The position numbers were made by a program, and so were the translations under genes. Source: Sulfurospirillum arsenophilum NBRC 109478 (GTDB lineage Bacteria; Campylobacterota; Campylobacteria; Campylobacterales; Sulfurospirillaceae). Taken from it: DNA of 64,000 nt. The notes under the pieces were generated by a model that worked only from the letters and a program-made list of their open reading frames with translations, did not search any database and had not been told where the DNA came from. Below, piece by piece: positions 55,072 through 64,000 of this stretch. Position 1 is the stretch's first letter. Every line of letters begins with the position of its first letter. The stretch is taken from contig NZ_BBQF01000002.1 of the NCBI RefSeq assembly GCF_000813345.1, forward strand, positions 62,001 through 126,000, read 5' to 3'.

Positions 55072-57177
55072 ATGAAAACGAAAAGTTTGTATATCTCATC
55101 GCTAGCGCCAGCAGCGGGCAGTTTGGTTGTTGCGATGGGTATTATGGAGCTATTAAAAGGGCGTCTTGGTAAAGTAGCTTTTTTTCGTCCTGTCATTTTA
55201 GATGGTGATGAAGTCGACAAAGATATTGATTTCATGTTAGAGCATTATGCACTCGGTATGGACTATAAAGATATGTACGGTTATACTGTGCACGAAGTTG
55301 AAAGCTATATTGCTGAAAACAGATACAACCATATTTTAGAAAATCTCATCGATAAACTCAAAATACTAGAGAGCCAGTACGATTTTGTCCTCATTGAAGG
55401 GCTTAATCAGTCAAATTTTTCACAAACACTTGACTTTGATATCAATCTTTCTATCGCTAAAAATCTTAGTAGCCCTTTTATTAGTGTGCTAAAAGGTAAG
55501 CAAAAAAGTGTCAAAGAAGTTTTGGATGAAATCCATATTGAAGCTGAAGCCATTAAGGGTGCAGGCTGTCAACACTTTGCGACGTTTGTCAATCGTTTAG
55601 GCGAAGCTGAATCTGAAGAACTTAAAGAGCTTAATCGCAAAAATCCAATTCAAAAATCCCCTGTCTATTTTTTACCTGAAGTTCCAGAACTCGATACGCC
55701 AACAGTAGCCGAGATCAAAAAGAAATTGGGCTGTATGCACATCTATGGGGAAGAAAAAGATCTTAGACGCGTTGTGAAGCAAAGTAAAATTGCGGCAATG
55801 AAGCTGGATAATTTTTTAGAGTACATTGAAGATGGCGACTTGGTCATAACTTCAGGAGATAGATCTGATATTATCGTTGGATGCCTTAGTACCGTGTTCT
55901 CCACCAATTATCCGAACATCTCTGGTATTTTACTTACCGCTGGTATGATGCCTCATAAATCCATTAATAAACTCATAGCAGGATTTAAAGACCTTTCCAT
56001 TCCTATTTTAAGTGTGGATAACGGAACATTTGATACTGCTGTTAATGTCGCAAAAGTTCCAGCGACCATCACTCCTCAAAGTGTACGAAAAATTGCGTTA
56101 GCGATGGGTATATTTTCATCCAATGTCAATATTGATGAGATAGAAAAATCTATTAATGCTGAACCTTCAACAAGTTCTATTACCCCAATTATGTTTGAAT
56201 ATGCCTTGTTTGAACGCGCACGAAGAGATCGTAAAAAAATCGTACTTCCTGAGAGCAATGATGAGCGCATACTTCGTGCAACAGAGATTTTATTGCGTCG
56301 CGATGTTGCTGATATTATTCTTTTAGGTGTTGAAGAAGAAGTTCGCCAAAAAAGTGCAAGTCTTGGACTTGATATAAGCAAAGCTACCATCATTGATCCT
56401 TTAACATCACCCCTTATGGAAGAGTTTGTAAACTCTTTCTATGAAATGCGTAAAGCCAAAGGTCTGGCGTTAGACGTAGCACGCGATAGTATGATGATGA
56501 AAAACTATTTTGGTACCATGATGGTCTATCTAGGTTATGCCGATGGTATGGTTTCAGGTGCCATTCATACCACGCAAGAGACGATTCGTCCAGCACTTCA
56601 GATTATCAAAACTAAGCCAGGTATTTCTATTGTTTCAAGTCTCTTTTTTATGTGCTTAGATACGAGAGTTTTAGTCTATGGTGACTGTGCCGTTAATCAA
56701 GACCCTAATGCGGAAGAGCTTGCGCAAATTGCCATTTCATCAGCCGACACCGCTAAAATATTTGGTATTGAACCAAAGATTGCGATGCTTTCTTATTCTA
56801 CAGGAGATTCCGGAAAAGGTGAAGAGGTTGAAAAAGTACGTCTGGCAACAAAAATTGTGAAAGAGACTCGCCCAGACCTTATGGTTGAAGGACCTATCCA
56901 ATACGACGCTGCGATTGATCCAAGTGTTGCTAAAACGAAGTTACCAAACAGTAAGGTTGCCGGTGAAGCGACTATCTTTATTTTCCCTGATTTAAATACG
57001 GGAAATAACACCTATAAAGCAGTTCAAAGAAGTTCGGGTGCAGTGGCAATTGGTCCTGTTCTTCAAGGACTTAGAAAACCAGTCAATGACCTAAGTAGAG
57101 GTTGTTTAGTTCCTGATATTGTCAATACCGTAGCCATAACAGCCATTCAAGCACAAACCAACGATGGAGCAAAATAA
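55072..57177 (+). CDS. pta: Phosphate acetyltransferase
   Basis: The ATG at 55072 after AAAGGAG gives 701 residues, the long E. coli-type enzyme. The N-terminal part is a BioD-like P-loop-fold domain (SLAPAAGSLVVAMGIMELL), the middle a DRTGG domain, and the C-terminal 330 residues the PTA catalytic domain (VLPESNDERILRA, GMVSGAIHTT, VEGPIQYDAA). It converts acetyl-CoA and acetyl phosphate. ackA follows without a gap. Confidence 0.95.
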   Translation: MKTKSLYISSLAPAAGSLVVAMGIMELLKGRLGKVAFFRPVILDGDEVDKDIDFMLEHYALGMDYKDMYGYTVHEVESYIAENRYNHILENLIDKLKILESQYDFVLIEGLNQSNFSQTLDFDINLSIAKNLSSPFISVLKGKQKSVKEVLDEIHIEAEAIKGAGCQHFATFVNRLGEAESEELKELNRKNPIQKSPVYFLPEVPELDTPTVAEIKKKLGCMHIYGEEKDLRRVVKQSKIAAMKLDNFLEYIEDGDLVITSGDRSDIIVGCLSTVFSTNYPNISGILLTAGMMPHKSINKLIAGFKDLSIPILSVDNGTFDTAVNVAKVPATITPQSVRKIALAMGIFSSNVNIDEIEKSINAEPSTSSITPIMFEYALFERARRDRKKIVLPESNDERILRATEILLRRDVADIILLGVEEEVRQKSASLGLDISKATIIDPLTSPLMEEFVNSFYEMRKAKGLALDVARDSMMMKNYFGTMMVYLGYADGMVSGAIHTTQETIRPALQIIKTKPGISIVSSLFFMCLDTRVLVYGDCAVNQDPNAEELAQIAISSADTAKIFGIEPKIAMLSYSTGDSGKGEEVEKVRLATKIVKETRPDLMVEGPIQYDAAIDPSVAKTKLPNSKVAGEATIFIFPDLNTGNNTYKAVQRSSGAVAIGPVLQGLRKPVNDLSRGCLVPDIVNTVAITAIQAQTNDGAK

Positions 57178-58392
57178 GTGAAAATTTTAGTCTTAAATGC
57201 GGGCAGTTCTTCTGTTAAATATCAATTGTTTAATATGACCAATAATGCTGTTTTAGCCAGTGGTATCATAGAGCAAATTGGTGAAAAAGAGTCAATGGCT
57301 AAAATTAAATACAAAGATGCGGAGAATGTGGAGCACAAAAGAGAGCAAAAATGTTCTATCCAAGACCACGATGCCGCGTTACAATGGATGAGCGAAGCCT
57401 TGATTCAATCAGGTGTTATCCATGATCTTAATGAGCTTGATGGAATAGGGCATCGTGTTGTTCAAGGCGGTGCTTCATTTCAAGAACCAGCGATGGTCAA
57501 TGAGTATGTTATGTCTGAGATTGAGCGTTTGATTCCTCTTGGACCATTGCACAATCCTGGGCATTTAGCTGGCATGAAAGTCTCTGTGCACCAAAGTCCT
57601 AATGTTCCTCAAGTTGCTGTCTTTGATACGGCTTTTCATTCAACATTGCCAAAACATGCTTACATGTATGCCATTCCTTACAAATACTATGAAGATTTAC
57701 GCATTCGCCGTTATGGATTTCATGGAACATCACATTATTATGTTATGAAAGAGGCTGCAAAATATCTTGGTCAAGAGGTGAACACACTCAATGCCATTAC
57801 ACTTCATTTAGGCAATGGCGCTAGTGTTGCAGCCATTGAAAATGGTAAAAGTGTGGATACCTCGATGGGATTAACACCACTTGAAGGGTTAATCATGGGA
57901 ACACGCAGTGGTGACCTTGATCCTGCTATTCTTTTTTACCTTGCACGTAAACGTGGACTTACCTTGGATGAGCTTGATAAAATGCTCAATAAAGAGAGTG
58001 GGCTCAAAGGGATTTGTGGCAATAATGATATGCGTGAGATTACGCACATGGCAGAAGAGGGCGATGAGAGAGCACATCTTGCCCGCGATATGTTTAATTA
58101 CCGTTTGAAAAAATATATTGGCTCTTACAGTGCAGTACTTGGACGGGTTGATTGTATTGTTTTTACCGGTGGTATTGGTGAAAATGATAGTGGAGTACGT
58201 CTAAAATCATGTGAGAATTTAGAAAATTTGGGTATTAAAATTGACCCAGTACTGAATGAAATGCGATCAAGTGAGATTATGCAGATTAGTACGCCTGATA
58301 GCAAAGTAAAAGTTTTAGTGATTCCAACCAATGAAGAGCTTGAAATTGCTATTGAAACATTAGAAATGATTGAAGCGCATCACGCAAAGTAA
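57178..58392 (+). CDS. ackA: Acetate kinase
   Basis: A 404-residue kinase starting at GTG directly after the pta stop. LNAGSSSVKYQLF, GHRVVQGG, RRYGFHGTSHYY, LGNGASVAAI and TGGIGENDSGVR are the ASKHA-fold motifs. With Pta it makes ATP from acetyl-CoA and, in reverse, activates acetate. It is followed by a hairpin built from two palindrome-like arms. Confidence 0.96.
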   Translation: MKILVLNAGSSSVKYQLFNMTNNAVLASGIIEQIGEKESMAKIKYKDAENVEHKREQKCSIQDHDAALQWMSEALIQSGVIHDLNELDGIGHRVVQGGASFQEPAMVNEYVMSEIERLIPLGPLHNPGHLAGMKVSVHQSPNVPQVAVFDTAFHSTLPKHAYMYAIPYKYYEDLRIRRYGFHGTSHYYVMKEAAKYLGQEVNTLNAITLHLGNGASVAAIENGKSVDTSMGLTPLEGLIMGTRSGDLDPAILFYLARKRGLTLDELDKMLNKESGLKGICGNNDMREITHMAEEGDERAHLARDMFNYRLKKYIGSYSAVLGRVDCIVFTGGIGENDSGVRLKSCENLENLGIKIDPVLNEMRSSEIMQISTPDSKVKVLVIPTNEELEIAIETLEMIEAHHAK

Positions 58393-58398
58393 TATGTG

Positions 58399-58429
58399 TT
58401 TACATGTAGAGATTTTCTCTACATGTAAA
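58399..58429. terminator. Bidirectional hairpin between ackA and yqeY made of palindrome-like arms
   Basis: TTTACATGTAGAGA (58399-58412) pairs perfectly with TCTCTACATGTAAA (58416-58429) across TTT. Each arm is the recurrent palindrome with one end base changed and a short extension. It lies between convergent stop codons and could end both transcripts. Confidence 0.8.
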
Positions 58430-58437
58430 ACTTTTAT

Positions 58438-58884
58438 TTAGGCTAAAAGCTCTTTTGCAATGGCATTGATTCTTTTGCCATCAGCGACGCCCTCGCACTC
58501 TGCAAGTACACCTGCCATAATCTTACCAATTTCTTTAAGGGTTGTAGCATTTGATAATTGGATGTGTTTTTGTACAATGATTGTGAGTTCTTCATCACTA
58601 AGCTGTTGTGGTAAATAAGACTTTAAAATAGTCGCTTCAGCTACTTCTTTATCGTATAAGTCCATTCTGTGTGCTTCTTTAAAAGCGGAAGCTGCATCAT
58701 CACGTTGTTTGAGTGATTTTTGGATAATTTTAATAATGTCTGCATCACTCAGTTCTTTGCGCTCATCGACTTCAATTTGTTTAAGTGCGCTCATCAAAAA
58801 ACGGATAGCATCACGTTTAAAATTATCTTTGCTTTTCATTGCTTCCTTCAGGTCATCTTGAAGTTTTGCTTTGAGTTGTGACAT
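58438..58884 (-). CDS. YqeY/GatB-C-terminal-like protein
   Basis: A 148-residue helical protein of the YqeY family (LKEAMKSKDNFKRDAIRFLMSALKQIEVD, split by helices; later ATILKSYLPQQLSDEE and IMAGVLAECEGVADGK). It resembles the tRNA-binding tail domain of GatB, but its role as a free protein is not established. It is divergent from flgH. Confidence 0.88.
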   Translation of the reverse strand: MSQLKAKLQDDLKEAMKSKDNFKRDAIRFLMSALKQIEVDERKELSDADIIKIIQKSLKQRDDAASAFKEAHRMDLYDKEVAEATILKSYLPQQLSDEELTIIVQKHIQLSNATTLKEIGKIMAGVLAECEGVADGKRINAIAKELLA

Positions 58885-58932
58885 CTTTTTTCCTTGGAAA
58901 CTTAATTTGCTTTAGAGGGGTCTATTTTATAG

Positions 58933-58938
58933 TATAAT
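58933..58938 (+). promoter_or_regulatory. -10 element upstream of flgH
   Basis: A perfect TATAAT lies 29 bp before the flgH start. The opposite strand also has TATA-rich -10-like sequence for yqeY, so divergent promoters overlap. Confidence 0.5.
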
Positions 58939-58966
58939 GGTAAAAAATAGAATAAAATGGAGTTGT

Positions 58967-59680
58967 ATGAGAGTTTTTGCATGTAGCTTTGTAGCAGCTT
59001 TGGTATTAGTAGGCTGTTCCGTACATCCAGCCGATCCAAAGATAAGCATGAAAGCACCTGTTTATGTCGATGAAACACCGTCAAAAGTCAATGAAACAAT
59101 GCCTCCTAATCCTGGTAGTCTTTTTGGGCAAGGAGACAACCCTTTATTTGCCGATCTTAAAGCGATGCATCTTAATGATGTTGTAACTGTTACTATTACC
59201 GAAAAGACGGCACAATCATCAACAGGTAAGAAAGCTCTCACAAAAAACAACACAAGCAATTTAAATGCAGGTATTATTGCAGGAGTTCCTTTTGGTGGTG
59301 CTGTAGGTAATGTAGCAGGGCAAATTGCGGAAAAATCAGCTAAAATTGGTTTTGATGCAGGTTCAGATAGTTCTTTTACGGGTAATGGTAGTAATACTCG
59401 CAATGAAACATTTAGTACGACTATTTCAGCGCGAATTATTAAAATTTTAAATAATGGGCACTATTTTATTGAAGGAAGTCGTGAGCTTCTTATCAATGGT
59501 GAGAAACAGATTATTCAAGTGAGTGGTGTAATCCGTCCTTATGACATTGATAAAAATAATAATATCGACTCAAAATACATTGCTGATGCAAAGATTCTTT
59601 ACAAAACAGAAGGCGATATTGATCAAACAACTACGAAGCCATGGGGTTCCAAATTTATGGAAACCATTTGGCCATTTTAA
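58967..59680 (+). CDS. flgH: Flagellar L-ring lipoprotein FlgH
   Basis: The ATG at 58967 (GGAG just before) gives 237 residues. A lipoprotein signal with lipobox LVGC is followed by the FlgH core (GSLFGQGDNPLFADLKA, NDVVTVTITEKT, GNGSNTRNETFSTTISARI, HYFIEGSRELLINGEKQ). It forms the outer-membrane L ring of the flagellar basal body. The only other flagellum-linked candidates in the window are the FapA-like gene and the unknown gene at 2109. Confidence 0.94.
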   Translation: MRVFACSFVAALVLVGCSVHPADPKISMKAPVYVDETPSKVNETMPPNPGSLFGQGDNPLFADLKAMHLNDVVTVTITEKTAQSSTGKKALTKNNTSNLNAGIIAGVPFGGAVGNVAGQIAEKSAKIGFDAGSDSSFTGNGSNTRNETFSTTISARIIKILNNGHYFIEGSRELLINGEKQIIQVSGVIRPYDIDKNNNIDSKYIADAKILYKTEGDIDQTTTKPWGSKFMETIWPF

Positions 59681-59704
59681 TGCATTTATTACAAAGGATA
59701 TTGA

Positions 59705-60148
59705 TTGGAAAGTACTAACCCACCTAAGTTTATCGAAAGAGACAAAATTTTTAAAGCAAAAGATATTATCGTAGCACTTAAATATTTTGGTGTCAGCTTT
59801 GATAAACTAAAAACAAATACGCCAAACCGTGCTCGTGCGATCGTCATTGGTTATAAAGCATGGAGACTTGGACTTAATGAGACACAATTGCGTTCTGTGA
59901 TTGAGCGAAAAATTGATGATAAAGAGATTATTGATATCTTAGAATATAAAGAGAAAAAAAGTATTCGTAGTTGGAGCATTTACACGAAAGTGAAAGAGGA
60001 TGACTATAGAATTAAAGTCGAACGTTTATGGTGTAAAAAACTAGGTGCTTTGTGCTTGATTTCAAACATTGGGCAAAAAGAACTTATTGCACTCTCTTTG
60101 GAGAAATTTAAAGACGAATTAGATTGTACTATTCCTAAAGAGTTTTAA
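59705..60148 (+). CDS. Unknown protein downstream of flgH
   Basis: A 147-residue protein starting at TTG (AAAGGA 6-11 bp before), 24 bp after flgH, so probably co-transcribed. It is basic, with mixed helix and strand. The first 80 residues (FKAKDIIVALKYFGVSF, TPNRARAIVIGYKAWRLG) look like a small helical domain. No signal or membrane segment is present. I do not recognise the family. Confidence 0.6.
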   Translation: MESTNPPKFIERDKIFKAKDIIVALKYFGVSFDKLKTNTPNRARAIVIGYKAWRLGLNETQLRSVIERKIDDKEIIDILEYKEKKSIRSWSIYTKVKEDDYRIKVERLWCKKLGALCLISNIGQKELIALSLEKFKDELDCTIPKEF

Positions 60149-60153
60149 ATTTG

Positions 60154-60177
60154 CTTTGCCTTACATGTAAGGCAAAG
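60154..60177. terminator. 24-bp perfect palindrome terminator containing TTACATGTAA
   Basis: CTTTGCC, TTACATGTAA and GGCAAAG form an uninterrupted 24-bp palindrome, followed by TTTTACTTC on the plus strand and preceded by AAATTTG. It sits between convergent genes, 5 bp after one stop and 9 bp before the other, and suits both strands. Confidence 0.85.
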
Positions 60178-60186
60178 TTTTACTTC

Positions 60187-61428
60187 TTATGATTTAACTG
60201 CTTTTGCCATATCCCACATGGGCATAAAGATACCAAGTGCCATTAAAAGAACCATTCCTGCGATAAATCCTAGTAAAATAGGTTCAATATAACTGGCAAT
60301 ATTATCAATAATCTGGTTGAAACGTGACTTGAGATAGTTTGTAACTTTTTCTAGCATTTTATAAAGCATACCGCTTTGCTCACCTGCTTGGATCATTTGA
60401 ATGAGCATTCCTTCAAATAGTCCAGTATCTCGAAACGCTTCGGTTAGCGAAACACCTCTTTGCACGGAGATTTTGACAGCAGAAAGCTTTTGTTTTAAAA
60501 AAGTGTTTTCAAGCGTTAAAATAGCAGTATCTAATGCATCGGCAATTGGGATACCTGCACGAATTAGTTCTGTAAAAACAAGGCAAAAGCGGCTCAGCGT
60601 TGCATACAAAATAATATCGCCAATGAGATAGAGTTTGAGGATATACTGATCATAATGTTTTTTGAATTCTTCATTGTTACTCAGTAAATATTTAATTAAA
60701 ATAATCGTGCCAATAATAGCGACAAGAAGATAAAGTCCATAATTATTAATAAGATTTTCCATAAAAAGAAGAATCTTTGTCGGTAAAGGAAGCTCTGCTT
60801 TTAGTTTGCTAAAGATATCTTTGAATTTTGGGACGACATAAATCATTAAAATAGAAAATGCAATGGCAATTGCAATAACAACCGTGATAGGATATCGTAA
60901 TGCTTTTTTGAATTTTTGTCTATTCTCTTCAATTTCTTCTAGAATTTCGGCCAATTTTTCTAAAGACTCTGCCATATTACCCGTACTCTCACCAAGTTCA
61001 ACAAGAGCAATGGTAACATCGCCTACTTCTTCACGATAAGGCATCAAGGCTTGTGTGAGGCTAAGTCCAGAGTTAAGATCATCATTGATGCTATTAAAAA
61101 TATTTTTGAGTGATTTATCGACAGTAGCATTCATTACCTCTTTGATACTATCATGAATGGATATACCCGCATTGGTCATAACGCTGAGTTGCCTAAAGGC
61201 CGCAATAAGGCTTGTGATTTTAATTTTTTTACGAAAAATTCTTCCAAACAGTTTGACTCTGAGTTCATTCAGTTGCTCTTCAAGCGGTATTGAAGTCTCT
61301 TTAACGGTGAGGATAATGCCTGGGATTTTTACTTTTGCAATGGCAATAGCATCTCTACGATTAGGTGATTTAATGATTGTTTTTGTTTTTTGACCTTTAG
61401 CGAGGTAATTTACTTCAAAATATTTCAC
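60187..61428 (-). CDS. GspF/PilC/MshG-like inner-membrane platform protein
   Basis: A 413-residue protein with an N-terminal cytoplasmic region and two T2SSF domains, each with helices. The first has AAFRQLSVMTNAGISIHDSI and ALRYPITVVIAIAIAFSIL; the second has ATLSRFCLVFTELIRAGIPI, MIQAGEQSGML and a final helix PILLGFIAGMVLLMALGIF. It anchors the assembly ATPase in type II secretion and type IV pilus machines. It overlaps the ATPase gene by 4 bp. Confidence 0.9.
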   Translation of the reverse strand: MKYFEVNYLAKGQKTKTIIKSPNRRDAIAIAKVKIPGIILTVKETSIPLEEQLNELRVKLFGRIFRKKIKITSLIAAFRQLSVMTNAGISIHDSIKEVMNATVDKSLKNIFNSINDDLNSGLSLTQALMPYREEVGDVTIALVELGESTGNMAESLEKLAEILEEIEENRQKFKKALRYPITVVIAIAIAFSILMIYVVPKFKDIFSKLKAELPLPTKILLFMENLINNYGLYLLVAIIGTIILIKYLLSNNEEFKKHYDQYILKLYLIGDIILYATLSRFCLVFTELIRAGIPIADALDTAILTLENTFLKQKLSAVKISVQRGVSLTEAFRDTGLFEGMLIQMIQAGEQSGMLYKMLEKVTNYLKSRFNQIIDNIASYIEPILLGFIAGMVLLMALGIFMPMWDMAKAVKS

Positions 61429-63176
61429 CCTTTTGCTACCCTTGCAATTTCATCTAATGAGGTAATGCCATTGGCAGCACGGATAATTCCATCGTGATAC
61501 ATATCAACAAAACCTTCTTGAATGGCTTGTTCTTTAATATCACTTTTAGAGGCACCTTGGGCAATCATACTTGAAATTTTCTCACTTATAGGCAAAATTT
61601 CAGAGATCATCTCTCTTCCTAAATAACCTGTTTGAGAGCATTTTTCGCAACCATTGTTTTTGTAAAATTGATAATTTTCAGGTAACATCGCTTTGATTTC
61701 ATCGTATGCCGTTTTGGGTAATGTATAAGTGGTTTTACAATGAGGGCAGAGTTTTCGCACCAGTCTTTGAGCTTCGATCGCAATGAGTGATCCACTAATT
61801 AAATAAGGCTCAATACCCATATCAACAATTCGTGTTACAGCACTGAGCGCATCATTTGTGTGAAGTGTTGTAAAGACTAAATGCCCTGTGAGTGCTGCTT
61901 GAACAGCAATTTTCAATGTTTCTGTGTCACGTACCTCACCGATCATAATGATATCGGGATCTTGTCTTAAAATGGATCGAAGGGCTGATGCAAACGTGAG
62001 ATTGGCTTTTTCATTGACTTGTACTTGTTGTGTTAAATTGAGTTGGTACTCTACAGGGTCTTCAACGGTAATAATTTTACTTTGTACACTCTTAATAGCA
62101 TTGAGAGCTGCATAAAGCGTTGTCGTTTTACCGCTTCCTGTTGGGCCTGTAACGAAGATAATACCATAAGGTGTTCGCATGGCTTGTGAAAATTTAGCAT
62201 AAGTTTCTGGCTGCATTCCTAAATCTTCAATCTTAATCATCACTTTAGATTTATCTAAAACACGAATCACAATGGATTCCCCATTAATGGTAGGAAGAGC
62301 TGAAATCCTAAAATCATATTCTTTGCCAAGGATGGAAGCTGAAAAACGACCATCTTGAGGTTTACGCTTTTCGGCAATGTCCATGTTTGAGAGTAACTTC
62401 ATACGTGAAGAAAGCGGAGGATAAATGTCTTTATCAAAAATAAATGTTTCCGTGAGCATACCGTCTATGCGGCTACGCACAATACAGTTATTTTCCGTTG
62501 GCTCGATATGAATATCACTTGCACGGGCTAAGATGGACGTTTTGAGAAGAATTTCAATCAGTTTAAAAATGCTAGAAGACTCTTGTGGATTATCAAGTGC
62601 ACTGGATGTAATTTCTTTGCGAATATCACTTACAAGCCCTTTAATACTTTCGCTGAGTTCCATTTTGACAAGATATTTATCGATCTGGGAAGGTTCCGCA
62701 ATAATAACTTTGAGAAGTTTTCGTGGAAAGATTCTTTGAACGCCCTCTTGTGCATTCATGTCGAGTGGATCTCTGAGCGCTACAAATACATTAATTTCAT
62801 CTTCTTTGATTGGTAATGCTTTGTACTTTTTGAGCTGAAGAAACGGAAGTTTAGAAGAGAGTCGATAGTCTATATCAACAGAGTCTAAATCCATATATTT
62901 GTAGTTAAGATTTTTTGCAAGTGCTTGTAAAAATGTTTCATTATTGATTGCAAAATTTGTATTAATATCTTCTAATTTCAAATGATTTTTTTTAAAAAAG
63001 TCAATGATTAAAATAAGAAGATCATCTTTATTGATGATATTTTTTTTTAAAAGAATTTCACCCAATATGTGATGGCTACTCTCTTTTAGCTCTTCTTTAA
63101 TTTCAGTAGCACTCTTTTCATCAATAATTTGTTTTTGAATCAGATAAGATAAGAGAGTTGTTACGCTATTATTCAT
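61425..63176 (-). CDS. GspE/PilB/MshE-like assembly ATPase
   Basis: A 583-residue ATPase. The N-terminal MshEN-like domain is followed by the catalytic core: Walker A GPTGSGKTT, Asp box and Walker B (DPDIIMIGEVRD), His box (GHLVFTTLHTND), and a tetracysteine zinc module (CPHC and CEKC). It powers pseudopilus or pilus assembly. Together with the GspF-like and TPR genes the order matches mshN-mshE-mshG of MSHA pili. Confidence 0.92.
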   Translation of the reverse strand: MNNSVTTLLSYLIQKQIIDEKSATEIKEELKESSHHILGEILLKKNIINKDDLLILIIDFFKKNHLKLEDINTNFAINNETFLQALAKNLNYKYMDLDSVDIDYRLSSKLPFLQLKKYKALPIKEDEINVFVALRDPLDMNAQEGVQRIFPRKLLKVIIAEPSQIDKYLVKMELSESIKGLVSDIRKEITSSALDNPQESSSIFKLIEILLKTSILARASDIHIEPTENNCIVRSRIDGMLTETFIFDKDIYPPLSSRMKLLSNMDIAEKRKPQDGRFSASILGKEYDFRISALPTINGESIVIRVLDKSKVMIKIEDLGMQPETYAKFSQAMRTPYGIIFVTGPTGSGKTTTLYAALNAIKSVQSKIITVEDPVEYQLNLTQQVQVNEKANLTFASALRSILRQDPDIIMIGEVRDTETLKIAVQAALTGHLVFTTLHTNDALSAVTRIVDMGIEPYLISGSLIAIEAQRLVRKLCPHCKTTYTLPKTAYDEIKAMLPENYQFYKNNGCEKCSQTGYLGREMISEILPISEKISSMIAQGASKSDIKEQAIQEGFVDMYHDGIIRAANGITSLDEIARVAKG

Positions 63177-63240
63177 GGTTTACCACTGTGTATGGATTTT
63201 ATTTATTATATCATTGCTCAGTATAAAAAATAAAACCTGT

Positions 63241-64000
63241 TTAATCAATGCTTTCTCCACTCATAATTTGAGTTAGTAGATTTTGAGCTACTTTTGATTT
63301 ATTGTTTTTCAAATAAGCTTCTAGTGCCGAAATTGCATCTTGTTTTTGTCCCAGTTTCAATTTGGATTTTGCAAATAAAATCCAGCTTTTTTCATTATCT
63401 GCATCAATTGTATTTGCGATGATGGACCATTTATTACTATCTTGATAATTTTTTGATATATAGTATTCTTCTGCCAGCATTAATGCAAAAATGATATTAT
63501 GTGATTTCTCAAATCTCTCTTTGAGGTATTTAATAGAGTTTACTTCTTGTGTTTCGATTTTAATAACACCTTTGGACTTCTGCTCTTCAAGTAGAGGAGG
63601 TGGCAATAACGATGTATCAATTTTATCTTCTTTAGTACGATAAAAGCTCTCTTCATCATTTTTACTTGTTTTCCGTATTAAAACTCTGTTTTCAAGTTCT
63701 TCTTCTTGGGTACTAACTTTTACTTGGCTCTGCGTTGGTTCTGGTAAATAAGAATCTTTTTGCTCAAGACTTTTTTTCCCAATGAGCGGAAGTTGCAATA
63801 GGAGTGTCTCATCAGTCACATTTTGTTCTTTTAGTGGTACATATGTCGATACGATTGTGTTAGGTGTAGTTGAGAGGTTGTTTTCTATTGGACTAGTACC
63901 ATTTTGCATTGCAGGCACAGATGTATTTTCTTTTGAAGTTACAGAATGCAGTGACGTAGCATAGAAAATAAATCCAATAATAGAGAGTAAAAAAAATAAT
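63241..64000 (-). CDS. TPR-containing membrane-anchored protein (MshN-like), cut by window end
   Basis: The frame continues past a GTG at 63918 to the right edge, so the start lies outside the window. The visible first residues include a membrane helix (LLSIIGFIFYATS). A long polar linker rich in Glu, Lys, Ser and Thr follows, then about 110 C-terminal residues with TPR-like helices (MLAEEYYISKNYQDSNKW, LGQKQDAISALEAYLKNN). This resembles MshN, which precedes mshE in MSHA loci. It lies 64 bp upstream of the ATPase gene. Confidence 0.7.
   Translation of the reverse strand, partial: LFFLLSIIGFIFYATSLHSVTSKENTSVPAMQNGTSPIENNLSTTPNTIVSTYVPLKEQNVTDETLLLQLPLIGKKSLEQKDSYLPEPTQSQVKVSTQEEELENRVLIRKTSKNDEESFYRTKEDKIDTSLLPPPLLEEQKSKGVIKIETQEVNSIKYLKERFEKSHNIIFALMLAEEYYISKNYQDSNKWSIIANTIDADNEKSWILFAKSKLKLGQKQDAISALEAYLKNNKSKVAQNLLTQIMSGESID

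Noticed and set aside
58894-58913. Sigma-54-like sequence TTGGAAACTTAATTTGCTTT upstream of flgH
   Set aside because: The spacing between the GG and GC elements is 11 bp, whereas sigma-54 promoters require 10. A perfect TATAAT lies closer to the gene.

Overview
The window reads as a chromosomal segment of a free-living Campylobacterota (epsilonproteobacterium), most likely Sulfurospirillum or a close relative. The basis is gene content and order: an oorDABC 2-oxoglutarate:acceptor oxidoreductase, a monomeric NADP isocitrate dehydrogenase, a FabL-type enoyl reductase, and a cell-envelope block (murF to the SDR gene) that I recall from Campylobacter jejuni. The DNA is A+T-rich, genes are tightly packed with many 1-14 bp overlaps, and several starts are TTG or GTG. 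No gap without a gene exceeds 300 bases.

Layout. 1-10 kb: NiFe-hydrogenase maturation (end of hypF, nikR, then hypBCDEA), split by a minus-strand block of an amino-acid permease, an unknown protein with a sigma-28-like promoter, a Fur-boxed TonB siderophore receptor and a decayed transposase-like gene. 10-14.7 kb: GNAT, HAD phosphatase, a large AsmA/YhdP-like protein and mltG. 14.7-27.3 kb: a TCA-cycle island (icd, two tandem mdh, sucCD, oorDABC, fumC), interrupted by a tRNA-Gly and a VIT1-type metal transporter. 27.4-34.3 kb: a Tpx-like redoxin without the peroxidatic cysteine, then a TolC gene divergent from a YbhGFSR-type ABC exporter. 34.3-37.6 kb: MarC, an unknown helical protein, DUF1847 and an Fe-S protein. 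37.7-48.6 kb: a long minus-strand operon murJ-cysS-msbA-like-pyrD-M16 peptidase-dapA-fabL-like-pgsA-rseP-yggS. 48.8-58.4 kb: a plus-strand run FapA-like-ruvA-ddl-Phd-like-hydrolase-acylphosphatase-murF-pta-ackA. 58.4-64 kb: yqeY, flgH, an unknown gene and an MSHA/type II-secretion-like module (GspF, GspE and a TPR protein cut by the window edge).

The most unusual signal is not a gene. The perfect palindrome TTACATGTAA occurs 27 times, 17 of them as the 12-mer TTTACATGTAAA, where base composition predicts well under one. Copies lie both inside genes (LHV or TCK reading phases) and between genes. Every one of the seven convergent gene junctions that has intergenic space carries it or a one-base variant, and at four terminators the T-run leads directly into it. 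I know of no described function for it.
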